DNA from: a virus
Direction: 5' to 3' (one strand)
DNA: 32,379 bases
IMG/VR virus record: IMGVR_UViG_3300031720_000013
Span: 1-32,379 of that record
The notes under the pieces were generated by a model. It had not been told where the DNA came from and ran no database searches. It saw only the letters and a list, made by a program, of their open reading frames with translations. The position numbers and the translations under genes were made by a program. Within the stretch, counting starts at the first letter, position 1, and the number at the start of each line of letters is the position of its first letter. Of this stretch, positions 21,050 through 29,787 are shown piece after piece.

Positions 21050-22731
21050 CCTCAACCTTCCAGGATGACTTCGATCGGGTCGATGGACCGATCGGCAGCG
21101 ACTACCTGATCCCGTGCGGCTCGGTGTCGATCTCGAGCGAGGCCGTGATCCCGGTCGGTCTCTCTGGTGGCTCGCCGGAGACGTTCGACCCAACGTCGGT
21201 GAAGACGCAGGTGCTGATGGTCGCGAGCGACATGGACTCGCCGGACCAGGTGCTGCGTGCCGTCTGGGCCCGCGACCTGAATCCTCCGACAGGGGGAGCT
21301 CCGCTGGACGTCGACACCGATCCTGCCTTCAGCATCCTGGCGCGCATGAGCAAGGACCCGCTCATTGTCGACCTAGGCGCTGACGAAGATCCCTACTGCT
21401 ACGACCAGGGCTACGGCCTGCGTGTGACGTGCCCGCTCGACAACAGCGCGCCGATCCTCAAGATCATCAAATTCCAGCCGTTGCGCCGAGCTCCGGGTCT
21501 CAACCGTCCAGCCTCGAGTGAGCCTGATGGCGCGACGGTGCTTGCCAGCTACACGCTGCAGGCGCCGGATCTGAACGTCGATCCTGTGTGGCTCGCCGCT
21601 CAGTCGCTCACTGAGCCAGTGACCGGCGACATCCCCTACCAGGGCTTCTGGCAGGACATGAGGCTTCGGATCCGCCGCGGCGAGGCGGAGGTGATCCTCG
21701 AGGCGTTCATCAACGATCGCCACCTGAACCAGCCGGCGCTGACCTACACCGACAAGCGGGACCCGTTGTGGTCGGTCGTCGGTCGTCCAGGGTTCGAGTT
21801 CTTGTCGGCGACGGATGACACGCAGCCGGTCGGTGCGAGCCCCTACGCGCTGATCGGCGAGCCGCTGATGCGGTGCACGTTGTTCGCAACGCAGACGGTG
21901 AAGGAGTTCACCAAGCCGGTCGTGCTGTCGCCGGACAACTTCTACACCTACCAGGAGGTCGTCAACCGAGTGATCGTGCTGGTCGAGAAGAATGGCGACG
22001 CGAAATACACCGCGACCGCTTCAGGCCGCACCAAGATCGACACCTACCTGCAGTTTGTTCTCGACGCCGAAGCACACATCATCAGGAAGACCGGCTTCTG
22101 GCGATGGCTGTGGCGCGAGGAGTCGATCTACTTCAGGAACGGGATCGCCAACTACGAGATGCCCGACGGCTGCGGGATGATCGACTTGATCAGGCCGGGC
22201 AACTACAGCGGTCCGCCTCTGAAGCAGGTCCCACAGTGGGAGTTCAGGAAGCGGTATGGATCGGTGAGTGGCGCCGGAGGTCCGCCGCGCATCTACATGC
22301 TGAAGGGCGAGTCGGTGAACAACCGCCTCGAGATCCTTGTCTACCCGACACCGACCGTTCTCACTGCTACTGGTGTGGTGCCGACCGTGCAGGTTGAGAC
22401 CTCGTTGGTCGCCGACCCCTACATGCAGGTCGAGTATTACAGCAAGCGCCTGCGGCCGACGAAGATCGCTCAGCAGATCCCCTACATCCCGCAGGAGCAC
22501 ATCGACGTTCTGATCTGGGGTGCGGCCGCGCACGCGATGGTGCTTGACACCGACGCCGACAACACCGCCGCGACGCAGCAGGTGTTCGAAGGCAAGCTTC
22601 GCGATCTTGTTCGCGAGCAGTTCCGAGGCAACTTCAACGCGCCGGAGATCATGCGATCCGCTGCTGACCTCGGCCCCGTTGGTGTCTCTGTGCCGCTGCT
22701 CCGCTACCAGCAGTTCGAGGGCCTCCTGTGA
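21046..22731 (+). CDS. tail adaptor-like protein with N-terminal LamG/ConA-like domain
   Basis: GTG 21046 is fixed by AGGAGGG seven bases upstream and the GTGA overlap. The 561-residue product opens with FQDDFDRVDGPIGSDY ... ISSEAVIPV, the start typical of a concanavalin/LamG-like beta domain, which seems to fill the first 280 residues. From about residue 298 NFYTYQEVVNRVIVLVEK, AEAHIIRKTGFWRWLW and VQVEYYSKRLRPTK ... IPQEHIDVLIWGAAAHAMVL have the look of the phage head-tail adaptor (P22 gp4/T7 gp11-type) family. The last part is helical, ending in LRYQQFEGLL. The fusion of a sugar-binding-type domain to an adaptor is unusual. Confidence 0.55.
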   Translation: MTSTFQDDFDRVDGPIGSDYLIPCGSVSISSEAVIPVGLSGGSPETFDPTSVKTQVLMVASDMDSPDQVLRAVWARDLNPPTGGAPLDVDTDPAFSILARMSKDPLIVDLGADEDPYCYDQGYGLRVTCPLDNSAPILKIIKFQPLRRAPGLNRPASSEPDGATVLASYTLQAPDLNVDPVWLAAQSLTEPVTGDIPYQGFWQDMRLRIRRGEAEVILEAFINDRHLNQPALTYTDKRDPLWSVVGRPGFEFLSATDDTQPVGASPYALIGEPLMRCTLFATQTVKEFTKPVVLSPDNFYTYQEVVNRVIVLVEKNGDAKYTATASGRTKIDTYLQFVLDAEAHIIRKTGFWRWLWREESIYFRNGIANYEMPDGCGMIDLIRPGNYSGPPLKQVPQWEFRKRYGSVSGAGGPPRIYMLKGESVNNRLEILVYPTPTVLTATGVVPTVQVETSLVADPYMQVEYYSKRLRPTKIAQQIPYIPQEHIDVLIWGAAAHAMVLDTDADNTAATQQVFEGKLRDLVREQFRGNFNAPEIMRSAADLGPVGVSVPLLRYQQFEGLL

Positions 22732-23645
22732 CCAAGTGGCAGGCGTTCCCCCTTCGAAAGCCGGACCAGCCGTGGCCAGGCACCAACGAGAAGGGTGGCA
22801 AGCTCGACGACGGCCGCGGCCTGCTGAACAAGAACTCGAACAACTGCACGATCAACCGGGCAGACGAGCTAAGCAAGCGGAAGGGATTCGTCCGCGGTCT
22901 CAACGAGCGGTTCGGCACCGTGGTCTGCGGCCTCTTCCCCTACACGGACGGATGCGGCCGCGAGTGGCTGCTGGTCGCGAGCGACGATGGGATCGCGATC
23001 AGGCAGCCGTTCGTGATCCCGACGTTCACGGTCGACGACAGCTACCCGTCGGACAGCTTCGATGACGTAGCCGGCATCAGCACCACCGACTGGAGGAACA
23101 CCGAGCTCTACGAAGCGGTCGCCGGCTCGCTGCTTCGTTCTGTCGGGTCATCCACGGCGCCGTTCGATGCTGAGAGCTACCTGCGTTGGTTCAAGCCGGC
23201 CTCCGCGGCGGCCTACCAAGTGCAGATCGAGTATGCGTTCACTGCAGCGGTGACGACGACGCAGGTTGTCAGCATCGCGATCAAGGGTAGCGGCGATCTC
23301 CTCACCGGCGCCTACCTGCAGGCCGACCTGCAGTTCGCCGCTGGCGGTCAGTATGTGGCCAAGCTCTACCTGATCAGCGCCTCGAGGACGCGATCGCTGC
23401 TCGGCCAGATCGCGGTCTCGGGATCGACGACAGCTCCTGGCGGCTTCTTCACGCTCACCTACTCGAGGTCGTTCCAGCCGATCTCCTTCCGGCCGAAGAT
23501 CTCTGTGGTTCCGACTGGTGGCGCGCTGCAGGAGTTCGAGGCGACGACCCTGACTGAGTTGCAGGACAACGACCTTGGCCAGATCTCGGCCATCGGCTGC
23601 AACACCAACGCCTCGATCCTTGTCGTCAGCGGAGGTGCAGTGTGA
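22728..23645 (+). CDS. N-terminal tail protein segment, propeller-related
   Basis: GTG 22728 overlaps the previous stop. The 305-residue product begins MTKWQAFPLRKPDQPWPGTN ... LDDGRGLLNKNSNNCTINRA and DELSKRKGFVRGL. That 'N-x-x-x-N-x-x-x-x-x-x-G-x-L-x-x-R-x-G' type of opening starts the beta-propeller tail proteins of podoviruses (T7 gp12, P22 gp10-like). After about residue 105 a beta-rich module follows, with IEYAFTAAVTTTQVVSIAIK. It ends in a GTGA overlap with the large tail gene, as though one longer tail protein had been split in two genes. Confidence 0.5.
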   Translation: MTKWQAFPLRKPDQPWPGTNEKGGKLDDGRGLLNKNSNNCTINRADELSKRKGFVRGLNERFGTVVCGLFPYTDGCGREWLLVASDDGIAIRQPFVIPTFTVDDSYPSDSFDDVAGISTTDWRNTELYEAVAGSLLRSVGSSTAPFDAESYLRWFKPASAAAYQVQIEYAFTAAVTTTQVVSIAIKGSGDLLTGAYLQADLQFAAGGQYVAKLYLISASRTRSLLGQIAVSGSTTAPGGFFTLTYSRSFQPISFRPKISVVPTGGALQEFEATTLTELQDNDLGQISAIGCNTNASILVVSGGAV

Positions 23646-26600
23646 CGGTCCTGGGCCTTCGCTTTCCGAAGCTGTTCGAACATGCGTTCATGTCGGCGAG
23701 CAACACGCCGGCAACGAACGCGGCCACGCTCACGTCGCTCAGCGGAACTCCATACGCCTTTGGCATCGTGTCGTGTGTCATCCCAATCGCGACCGCCCGC
23801 TACAGCGAGGTGCGCAAGGTCGTTTTCTACTGCTCGGTGCGCAACGCATCGATCACGGCGAAGTGCAGGTTGAAGGTCGCAGCGATGTCGAGCAGCAGCT
23901 CGTCGATCGTCCCGCAGCCGTTCACGTTGGCGCCGAGTCAGTTGGTGAGGACTGTTGGTAGCGGGGCGGTCTTCACCAACACTCCGCCTGACGTCGACCA
24001 TCTGTTCACCAAGGCTGGTAGCACGACTGTCGCGAACGTCCCGAACAACACGAACATGATCGATGGAGCGACGGTGACGCTCACGATCGAGTTCGATCGC
24101 TTCCTCGCTGACTCTGCCGACTTCTTTGCCTACTGGGATAGCCAGGTTGCTGCCAATTCCTACCTCGGCTTCCGGCTTGTAGTGGAAAGGACGGACACGA
24201 ATTGGGGCGCGTCAACCAACGAGGTGGCGACGTTCGCCGACGTTGGCGTGTCGATCGTGCAAGCGCCTGGCGTCAACAACAAGTCGGTGACGCTGGTGCC
24301 TGGGACCGTTGGCTACATCAACGACAGCGTGATGGCCACGGCCTACCCGCAGCTCTACCGCGGCAGGCTCTTCCGCTACGTCGCGGCCAACTGGGATCAC
24401 ATCACGTCGGTCAACCTGCTCTCCTACTGCTTCTGGGCGAACAACGCGACGCGCACCTTCAGGGTCGGTCTACACAACCTCACCAACTACGCACCGAACG
24501 CTTTCAATCTGCTCTACGAGGAGCAGTTCACCGACAACGCAGCTGGCCGCGCGGCTGGCGACGTCATGTTCTGTCGGTCCGCGGACGTGAAGAGCTTCCT
24601 GGTCGACGGCGCCGACCACTGCATTCTCTACGACAACCAGAACGTCGGCAGCATCAGCGAGCCGATGACCTGGTTCGAGATCATCCAGGAAGGCTACTCG
24701 CTGACCGAGTGCCACCACGATGGCGGCAACCAGTATCGAGTCGACTCGACGCCGACGCTCTACGGCTCTCCTGCGTGCCCGCCGTTCGACCCTCTTTGGT
24801 ATCAGTCCTTCCCCGACGATCGGATCGTGTCGCGCCATCTTTTCCTGGCGCACAACCACATCAGCACGGTCATCCAGACCACGACGCGACTGCACCTCGA
24901 TGCCAATCTCGAGAGCAACGTCATTGGTCTGTCTGGCACCTCGACCACGATCGTCGGCATCAGCCCGCAGCTGACCTCTACTCCGTCAGCCACCGCCGGC
25001 ACCAAGACGGTCCAGGCATCGTTCTCGCCGGACCCGATTAACCTGGCTGGTGTCAGGAAGATCGTTTGGGGCATCGTTGTCGGCACTGGAGTAGGCGTTG
25101 ATGATCTGATTGGCACCGGCGAGCTCGTCTATGTGCTCAACGTGCCGGCGAGCGAGGAGCCGGAGATTGGGACGATCTTCGAGACCGGAGCGTTCAACCC
25201 GGAAGGGTGTGCGAGCACCGCGGCTGGCCTCGGTGATCCTGGCGTGCTGGTGATGACCAACGGCCAGACTCTGCCGCAGAAGTTCGACCCTGTGCACGAC
25301 GTGATCGAGGACGCCGGCATTGAGCCTCCGTTCTGCGACGAGACCTTGCCGACTTCGGTGGTGCACGACACTGCTTCGTCGCCTGACGGCGGACTTGGCA
25401 TCGGCACCTATGTCTATCGCTACACCTTCAGGAACTGCTGCACTGGCAAGGAGAGCAACCCGAATGACGCAGATATCGTCGTCGACACGAGCGGCGCTTC
25501 GCCGGCTGCTGAGGTCACACTCAACTTCACCAACGTTCGAATCCCAGGCGATCCCCAGATCTGTGAGATCTGTCTCTACCGCACAGTGCTCGACGGCGCC
25601 TACCCAGTCCTCGCCAAGGTCGGGTGCTTCGATCCGGACACGACCAGCACCTTCACAGACGTCCTCTCTGACGCCGACCTCGACTTCACCAACAACGGCC
25701 TGAGCCTACTGAATGCACCGATGCCGTGCGTGCCGATCGTGGTCGACTTCGCGAACCGGCTCTTCGGCATGGGTGACATTCCGGACTTGTCGCCGGCCGG
25801 CACAGTGAGCGCGGTGCAAGGCAGCGACATCATCACCGGCGACTTCGATGTCGAGTGGACGCGCTGCCTCGAGGGCAAATACATCCAGCTCGAGGGCGAT
25901 TGTCGCTCCTACGAGATCGCTTGCGTGATGCCGCCTGCCGTCGGCACGTCTCCTGCGTTCGGGCAGCTGAAGCTCACCGAGAACTACGAGGGCACGGACA
26001 CCACCGGCAAGCTCTACACGATCTGCGGTCGCCCCAACCGGATGATGTGGAGTGAGCCGTTCGAGGCCGAATACTGGCCGGAGGCCAACTTCCTGGACAT
26101 CGAGCCAGGCGACGGCGATCGCCTGATGGGTGCGGTCTCCAACTTCGACAGCTTGGTGATCTGCAAGCGCCGGAAGACCTACGTGCTGCGCTACAGCACC
26201 ACGCCGTCAGAGGTGTTCGTGCCGGCGCGCATCAGCAGCGACATCGGCTGCATCGCTCCGCGCAGCTTCGCGCAGGTGGAGTCAGGCAGCGTGTGGCTCT
26301 CGGACCGCGGCCTTGCGCTCTTCGATGGTCGATCGGTTGACATGATCCCGGAGTCGGTCGCCTTCTCAGAGATGTTCACCGACCCGGACGATCCTGACTA
26401 CGTGCGCCGTGACAGCAACGGTCGAGTCATCGGGGCGTGCGCGGTCTACTACCCGAAGCGACAGCAGTATCTGATCCTCCTGCCGACCGTGCAGACGGAT
26501 CGTGGCGCCAACCTGGTGATGGTGTGGGACACACAGCTCAGGAACATCACGCTGCATCGCTACTGCCAGGAGTTCCTGGCGATCGCGATCGGCAAGGACA

Positions 26601-27376
26601 GCGATGGCAACCAGCGTGTCTACGCGGGGGACTCCAATGGCTTCGTCTGGATCCTCGACATCGGCGACAGCGATGGAGTCGGCTTCCCTGGTCAGACCGG
26701 CACCGTCACTGGCACCGTCACCGCTACTGGAACTGGAGCCGGACTTGGAGCCAGCTTCATCGAGGATGAGAACGCAAGCTTCCTCGAGGGCGGCCTCCCG
26801 GCGCTGGCGGGTCTCTCCGGCATCACGGGCCTATCGGGCGCCTTCGATGGAACCGATCTGGGTCTTGCCGGGGTCTGCGTCTTCTACCGAGCTGCTGATG
26901 CCGCTCCGGACGATCCTTGGAGTGTGCGAACTGTGTTCGCTGCTTCCGAGCACCGCTTGTTCGTCACGCCAAGCTTCACCACGGACGCTCCGCCCGTCGG
27001 CTACGACTACATGATCGGGCCGATCGACTTCAGGGCGGAGTTCAAGCCGACCAACTACGGCGACGACGACGTTCTGAAGCGCGACTGGCGACACGCTCTG
27101 GTCTATGAGCCGGAAGACGTCAGCTCGGTTGTCCGCGTGCAGTTGATCCCGGACTTCCAGAACAGCGACGACGAGGAAGGCACGATCGAGAATGAGGTCG
27201 GCGACGTCGGCGCTGGTCGCACCTTCGACCTCTCCTACAACAAGGGTCGGCAGACCAGGCCGGTCGGCCGACGCATTTTCGACTTCGAACAGGTGATCAT
27301 CACCAACTTCGCTCCTGAGCAACCGATCCGCATCCTTAACCACGTGCTGATGGTCGAACCTCATATCTCCAAGTGA
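23642..27376 (+). CDS. large tail protein (beta-propeller type)
   Basis: GTG 23642 overlaps the previous stop. The 1244-residue product begins with a beta-rich module of about 270 residues, then further beta modules, and in the C-terminal half has FANRLFGMGDIPDLSPAGTV ... RPNRMMWSEPFEAEYWP ... YYPKRQQYLILLPTVQ ... RVYAGDSNGFVWILDIGDSD. Repeats of the last type (x-VYAGDSNG-x-V) are typical of propeller blades in podovirus tail proteins that close the tail channel. The large N-terminal addition is likely a carbohydrate-binding insert, and no catalytic sugar-cleaving motif is seen. Its stop overlaps the fibre gene start (GTGA). Confidence 0.65.
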   Translation: MTVLGLRFPKLFEHAFMSASNTPATNAATLTSLSGTPYAFGIVSCVIPIATARYSEVRKVVFYCSVRNASITAKCRLKVAAMSSSSSSIVPQPFTLAPSQLVRTVGSGAVFTNTPPDVDHLFTKAGSTTVANVPNNTNMIDGATVTLTIEFDRFLADSADFFAYWDSQVAANSYLGFRLVVERTDTNWGASTNEVATFADVGVSIVQAPGVNNKSVTLVPGTVGYINDSVMATAYPQLYRGRLFRYVAANWDHITSVNLLSYCFWANNATRTFRVGLHNLTNYAPNAFNLLYEEQFTDNAAGRAAGDVMFCRSADVKSFLVDGADHCILYDNQNVGSISEPMTWFEIIQEGYSLTECHHDGGNQYRVDSTPTLYGSPACPPFDPLWYQSFPDDRIVSRHLFLAHNHISTVIQTTTRLHLDANLESNVIGLSGTSTTIVGISPQLTSTPSATAGTKTVQASFSPDPINLAGVRKIVWGIVVGTGVGVDDLIGTGELVYVLNVPASEEPEIGTIFETGAFNPEGCASTAAGLGDPGVLVMTNGQTLPQKFDPVHDVIEDAGIEPPFCDETLPTSVVHDTASSPDGGLGIGTYVYRYTFRNCCTGKESNPNDADIVVDTSGASPAAEVTLNFTNVRIPGDPQICEICLYRTVLDGAYPVLAKVGCFDPDTTSTFTDVLSDADLDFTNNGLSLLNAPMPCVPIVVDFANRLFGMGDIPDLSPAGTVSAVQGSDIITGDFDVEWTRCLEGKYIQLEGDCRSYEIACVMPPAVGTSPAFGQLKLTENYEGTDTTGKLYTICGRPNRMMWSEPFEAEYWPEANFLDIEPGDGDRLMGAVSNFDSLVICKRRKTYVLRYSTTPSEVFVPARISSDIGCIAPRSFAQVESGSVWLSDRGLALFDGRSVDMIPESVAFSEMFTDPDDPDYVRRDSNGRVIGACAVYYPKRQQYLILLPTVQTDRGANLVMVWDTQLRNITLHRYCQEFLAIAIGKDSDGNQRVYAGDSNGFVWILDIGDSDGVGFPGQTGTVTGTVTATGTGAGLGASFIEDENASFLEGGLPALAGLSGITGLSGAFDGTDLGLAGVCVFYRAADAAPDDPWSVRTVFAASEHRLFVTPSFTTDAPPVGYDYMIGPIDFRAEFKPTNYGDDDVLKRDWRHALVYEPEDVSSVVRVQLIPDFQNSDDEEGTIENEVGDVGAGRTFDLSYNKGRQTRPVGRRIFDFEQVIITNFAPEQPIRILNHVLMVEPHISK

Positions 27377-28995
27377 CCTTCCAGACCTGCGATCTCTCAC
27401 CGTTCGTCGCCAAGGTGGTGGCCCAGAAGGGCAACCTTGAGGACGCGGCGTCGGCTCTGCAGATCTTCATCAGGCAGCTCGAGGGCTACCTGAAGCAGTT
27501 GAAAGCGGCGATCTGTGTCGACTTGGCGAATGTGATCCCGGTCGGGATTCCTTTCACCGATCTGACCGACGTTCCCCACAGCTACCTTGGTCAAGCTTCG
27601 AAGTTGGTCAGGGTAAACGCGGCTGCGAACGGACTTGAGTTCTTCACCGCTGCTGCAGGCATCACCAGGTTCACGCAGCTGATCGATGTTCCCAACACCT
27701 ACGTCGGCGCGTCCCTGAAGGGTGTGCGGGTGAACGCCGCCGAGACCGCTCTCGAGTTCTATCTTCGATCGTTGATTGGCCTCTCTGACTTCCCGGCGAG
27801 CTACACTAGCCAGGCGTTGAAGTTCCTCCGGGTGAACGCTGGAGCGACCGCGGTCGAGTTCGTGGTCGCCGCATTGACGTTGCTCAGCGACTTCCCGGCG
27901 AGCTACTCGGGATCGGCCTTGAAGGCTCTCCGAGTCAATGCTGGAGCTACCGCAGTCGAGTTCTTCACTCAGGCTCTGACACTACTCAGTGACTTCCCCG
28001 CGAGCTACTCAGGTGCAGCCCTGAAGCACCTTCGGGTGAATGCTGGAGCCACAGCAGTTGAGTTCATCACTGACGTTCTGACTCTCAACACCGACTTCCC
28101 AGCGAGCTACAGCGGACAGGCTCTGAAGATTCTTAGGGTCAATGCCGGCGAAACAGCGGTTGAGTTTCACTCGGAGGCGTTCACCGATCTCTCTGATGTT
28201 CCGAGCACCTACAGCGGTCAGGCAAGCAAGATTGTGGCCGTCAATGCGGCCGGAACTGGTCTGCAGTTCTTGTCGACTACTGCCACCGACTTGACGTTTG
28301 TTCTGACGCCATCGATCAAGTTCGCGTTTTTTGCTGGTGGTGGTTGGGGATCCGGCGCAGCAGCTAGCGGTTTTGGAGCATCGTTCGCAGCCAATTCGCT
28401 CGCCAATCCAGCCCTTGCAACGACCAACCTCCTGACCTCGACGTATCGCGTTGTTTCTACTGGCTCAGCTTTAGCTGGCAACACAGCGAACATTCGATGC
28501 AACGAAGCGATCGTCTGGCGTGGCAACGCCTCCGGTCTTGGCGGCTTCAGGGTCCGTTGTCGATTCGCTAGCGAGACTGCTCTGGCTCAGCAGAGAGGGT
28601 TTGTTGGTCTCTGTGCTTCGATCGGTGTCGTCATCCCAAACGGTCAGCCGAGCGCCTTCGTCAACGTCTGCGGCTTCAGCTACGACTCGGCCGCCACCAA
28701 CTGGTCGACGATCACGAACGATGGTTCTGGCACGGCAACGACGGCCAGTCTTGGTGCCGGCTACCCGGTTGACGCCACCACGCTCTACGAGATGACGTTG
28801 GTGGCGGCGCCAAATGCATCTTCCATCGATTGGACGATTGCGAACCTGTCGTCTGGCGCCAGCACCAGTGGCACGTTCAGCTCCGACCTGCCGAGCAACA
28901 CGACGTTCTTGACCTTCCAGCTTTGGATCAACAACGGAACCACGGCTTCAGCGGCCAAGTCAACTTGCGTGTCGGCTATCGTCTCACTCTTCTAG
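27373..28995 (+). CDS. tail fibre protein with seven sequence repeats
   Basis: GTG 27373 overlaps the previous stop. The 540-residue product has a helical N-terminus (NLEDAASALQIFIRQLEGYL; about residues 20-50, likely the trimeric attachment part), then seven repeats from residue 61 to 300. Each repeat has the form (S/T)DxP-x-x-Y-x-x-x-A-x-K-x-x-x-VNA-x-x-x-x-x-x-F, and the last five start 34 residues apart. The repeat is a known phage-fibre shaft element. The C-terminal 240 residues are a Gly/Ser/Thr-rich beta domain ending in KSTCVSAIVSLF, probably the receptor-binding tip or knob. Confidence 0.75.
   Translation: MTFQTCDLSPFVAKVVAQKGNLEDAASALQIFIRQLEGYLKQLKAAICVDLANVIPVGIPFTDLTDVPHSYLGQASKLVRVNAAANGLEFFTAAAGITRFTQLIDVPNTYVGASLKGVRVNAAETALEFYLRSLIGLSDFPASYTSQALKFLRVNAGATAVEFVVAALTLLSDFPASYSGSALKALRVNAGATAVEFFTQALTLLSDFPASYSGAALKHLRVNAGATAVEFITDVLTLNTDFPASYSGQALKILRVNAGETAVEFHSEAFTDLSDVPSTYSGQASKIVAVNAAGTGLQFLSTTATDLTFVLTPSIKFAFFAGGGWGSGAAASGFGASFAANSLANPALATTNLLTSTYRVVSTGSALAGNTANIRCNEAIVWRGNASGLGGFRVRCRFASETALAQQRGFVGLCASIGVVIPNGQPSAFVNVCGFSYDSAATNWSTITNDGSGTATTASLGAGYPVDATTLYEMTLVAAPNASSIDWTIANLSSGASTSGTFSSDLPSNTTFLTFQLWINNGTTASAAKSTCVSAIVSLF
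27553..28272 (+). repeat. seven coding repeats in tail fibre gene
   Basis: Units code for (L/D)(S/T)D(F/V)P-x-x-Y...VNA...EF; start-to-start spacing is 39 residues once and then 34 residues (102 bases) each time. Units 3 to 6 are the closest to one another at the protein level; the DNA has diverged at many silent sites, so the duplication is not recent. Confidence 0.8.
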
Positions 28996-29007
28996 GAAAA
29001 CAGTCGA

Positions 29008-29787
29008 ATGACCGCCACCGCTCCTCCACAGCAGATCCAGCAGCCGGCAGGCGCTCAGGCGCCCCCGACCGTGCAGGGTCTTCCTCCGACAGGACTGCAG
29101 CAGCAGCTGGCGACGATCAACGCGAACCACGCTCAGGCGGCCGCGCAGGGCATCCACAGCAATCCGCAGGCGGCCAACCAAGCTCTGCCGGCCAGCGTGA
29201 CCGGCGGTCCTCAGCCGACCCAGCGCGGCTCCACGTCGCTCGGCCAGCTCGCTCAGACGCTCGCTCAGTCCTACGGCCTGTCGCTGCCGCGCGGCGACAT
29301 CGTGGACAGCAACGGCAACTTCCTGGTGACGCCGGACCAGATCGCTGCAGCCAGCGGCGGCAAGGAGTCGATGGGCACTGCCGCGGCGAAGATGAACTAC
29401 ATCGCCGACGCGATCCAGCGGCAGCAGCAGCAGGCTGAGCTGCAGAAGTCCGAGGCTGCGTTGGCGACCGGCGCCGGTCTCGTTGGCAAGCGCGGCCGCG
29501 GCTCGCTCGCGATGCTGCAGGAGGGCACCTACCAAGGCATCGCCGCGCTCTACCAGAGCCAGCAGCACAAGGCTGCTGACTTCAGCTACTTCATCGAGAA
29601 GGAGAAGCTCGACCTGCAGCAGCAGATCCTGGCCAGGCAGGAGAAGCTGGCGAAGAAGCAGGCACGCGGACAGTTCATCACTGGACTCGGCATGGTGGCT
29701 ACCGGCATTCTCACCGGCAACGCCGCTCTGGCTGTCGGTGGTGGCGCACAAGCCGGCGGCTCCGCCGGAAGCACGGGGTGGTTCTAA
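29008..29787 (+). CDS. internal virion/ejection-type protein (Gln/Ala-rich)
   Basis: ATG 29008 has AGGAAA eight bases upstream. The 259-residue product is rich in Gln and Ala: a disordered head (PPQQIQQPAGAQAPPTVQGL), then GLQQQLATINANHAQAAAQG, a Gln-rich helix (IADAIQRQQQQAELQKSEAA), a basic stretch (GKRGRG), and a hydrophobic, Gly-rich end (FITGLGMVATGILTGNAALA). That mix of coiled coil and Gly/Ala hydrophobic tail is seen in small podovirus ejection proteins (T7 gp14-, P22 gp7-type), which enter the host envelope with the DNA. No clear homology was recalled. It overlaps the next gene by one base (TAATG). Confidence 0.5.
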   Translation: MTATAPPQQIQQPAGAQAPPTVQGLPPTGLQQQLATINANHAQAAAQGIHSNPQAANQALPASVTGGPQPTQRGSTSLGQLAQTLAQSYGLSLPRGDIVDSNGNFLVTPDQIAAASGGKESMGTAAAKMNYIADAIQRQQQQAELQKSEAALATGAGLVGKRGRGSLAMLQEGTYQGIAALYQSQQHKAADFSYFIEKEKLDLQQQILARQEKLAKKQARGQFITGLGMVATGILTGNAALAVGGGAQAGGSAGSTGWF

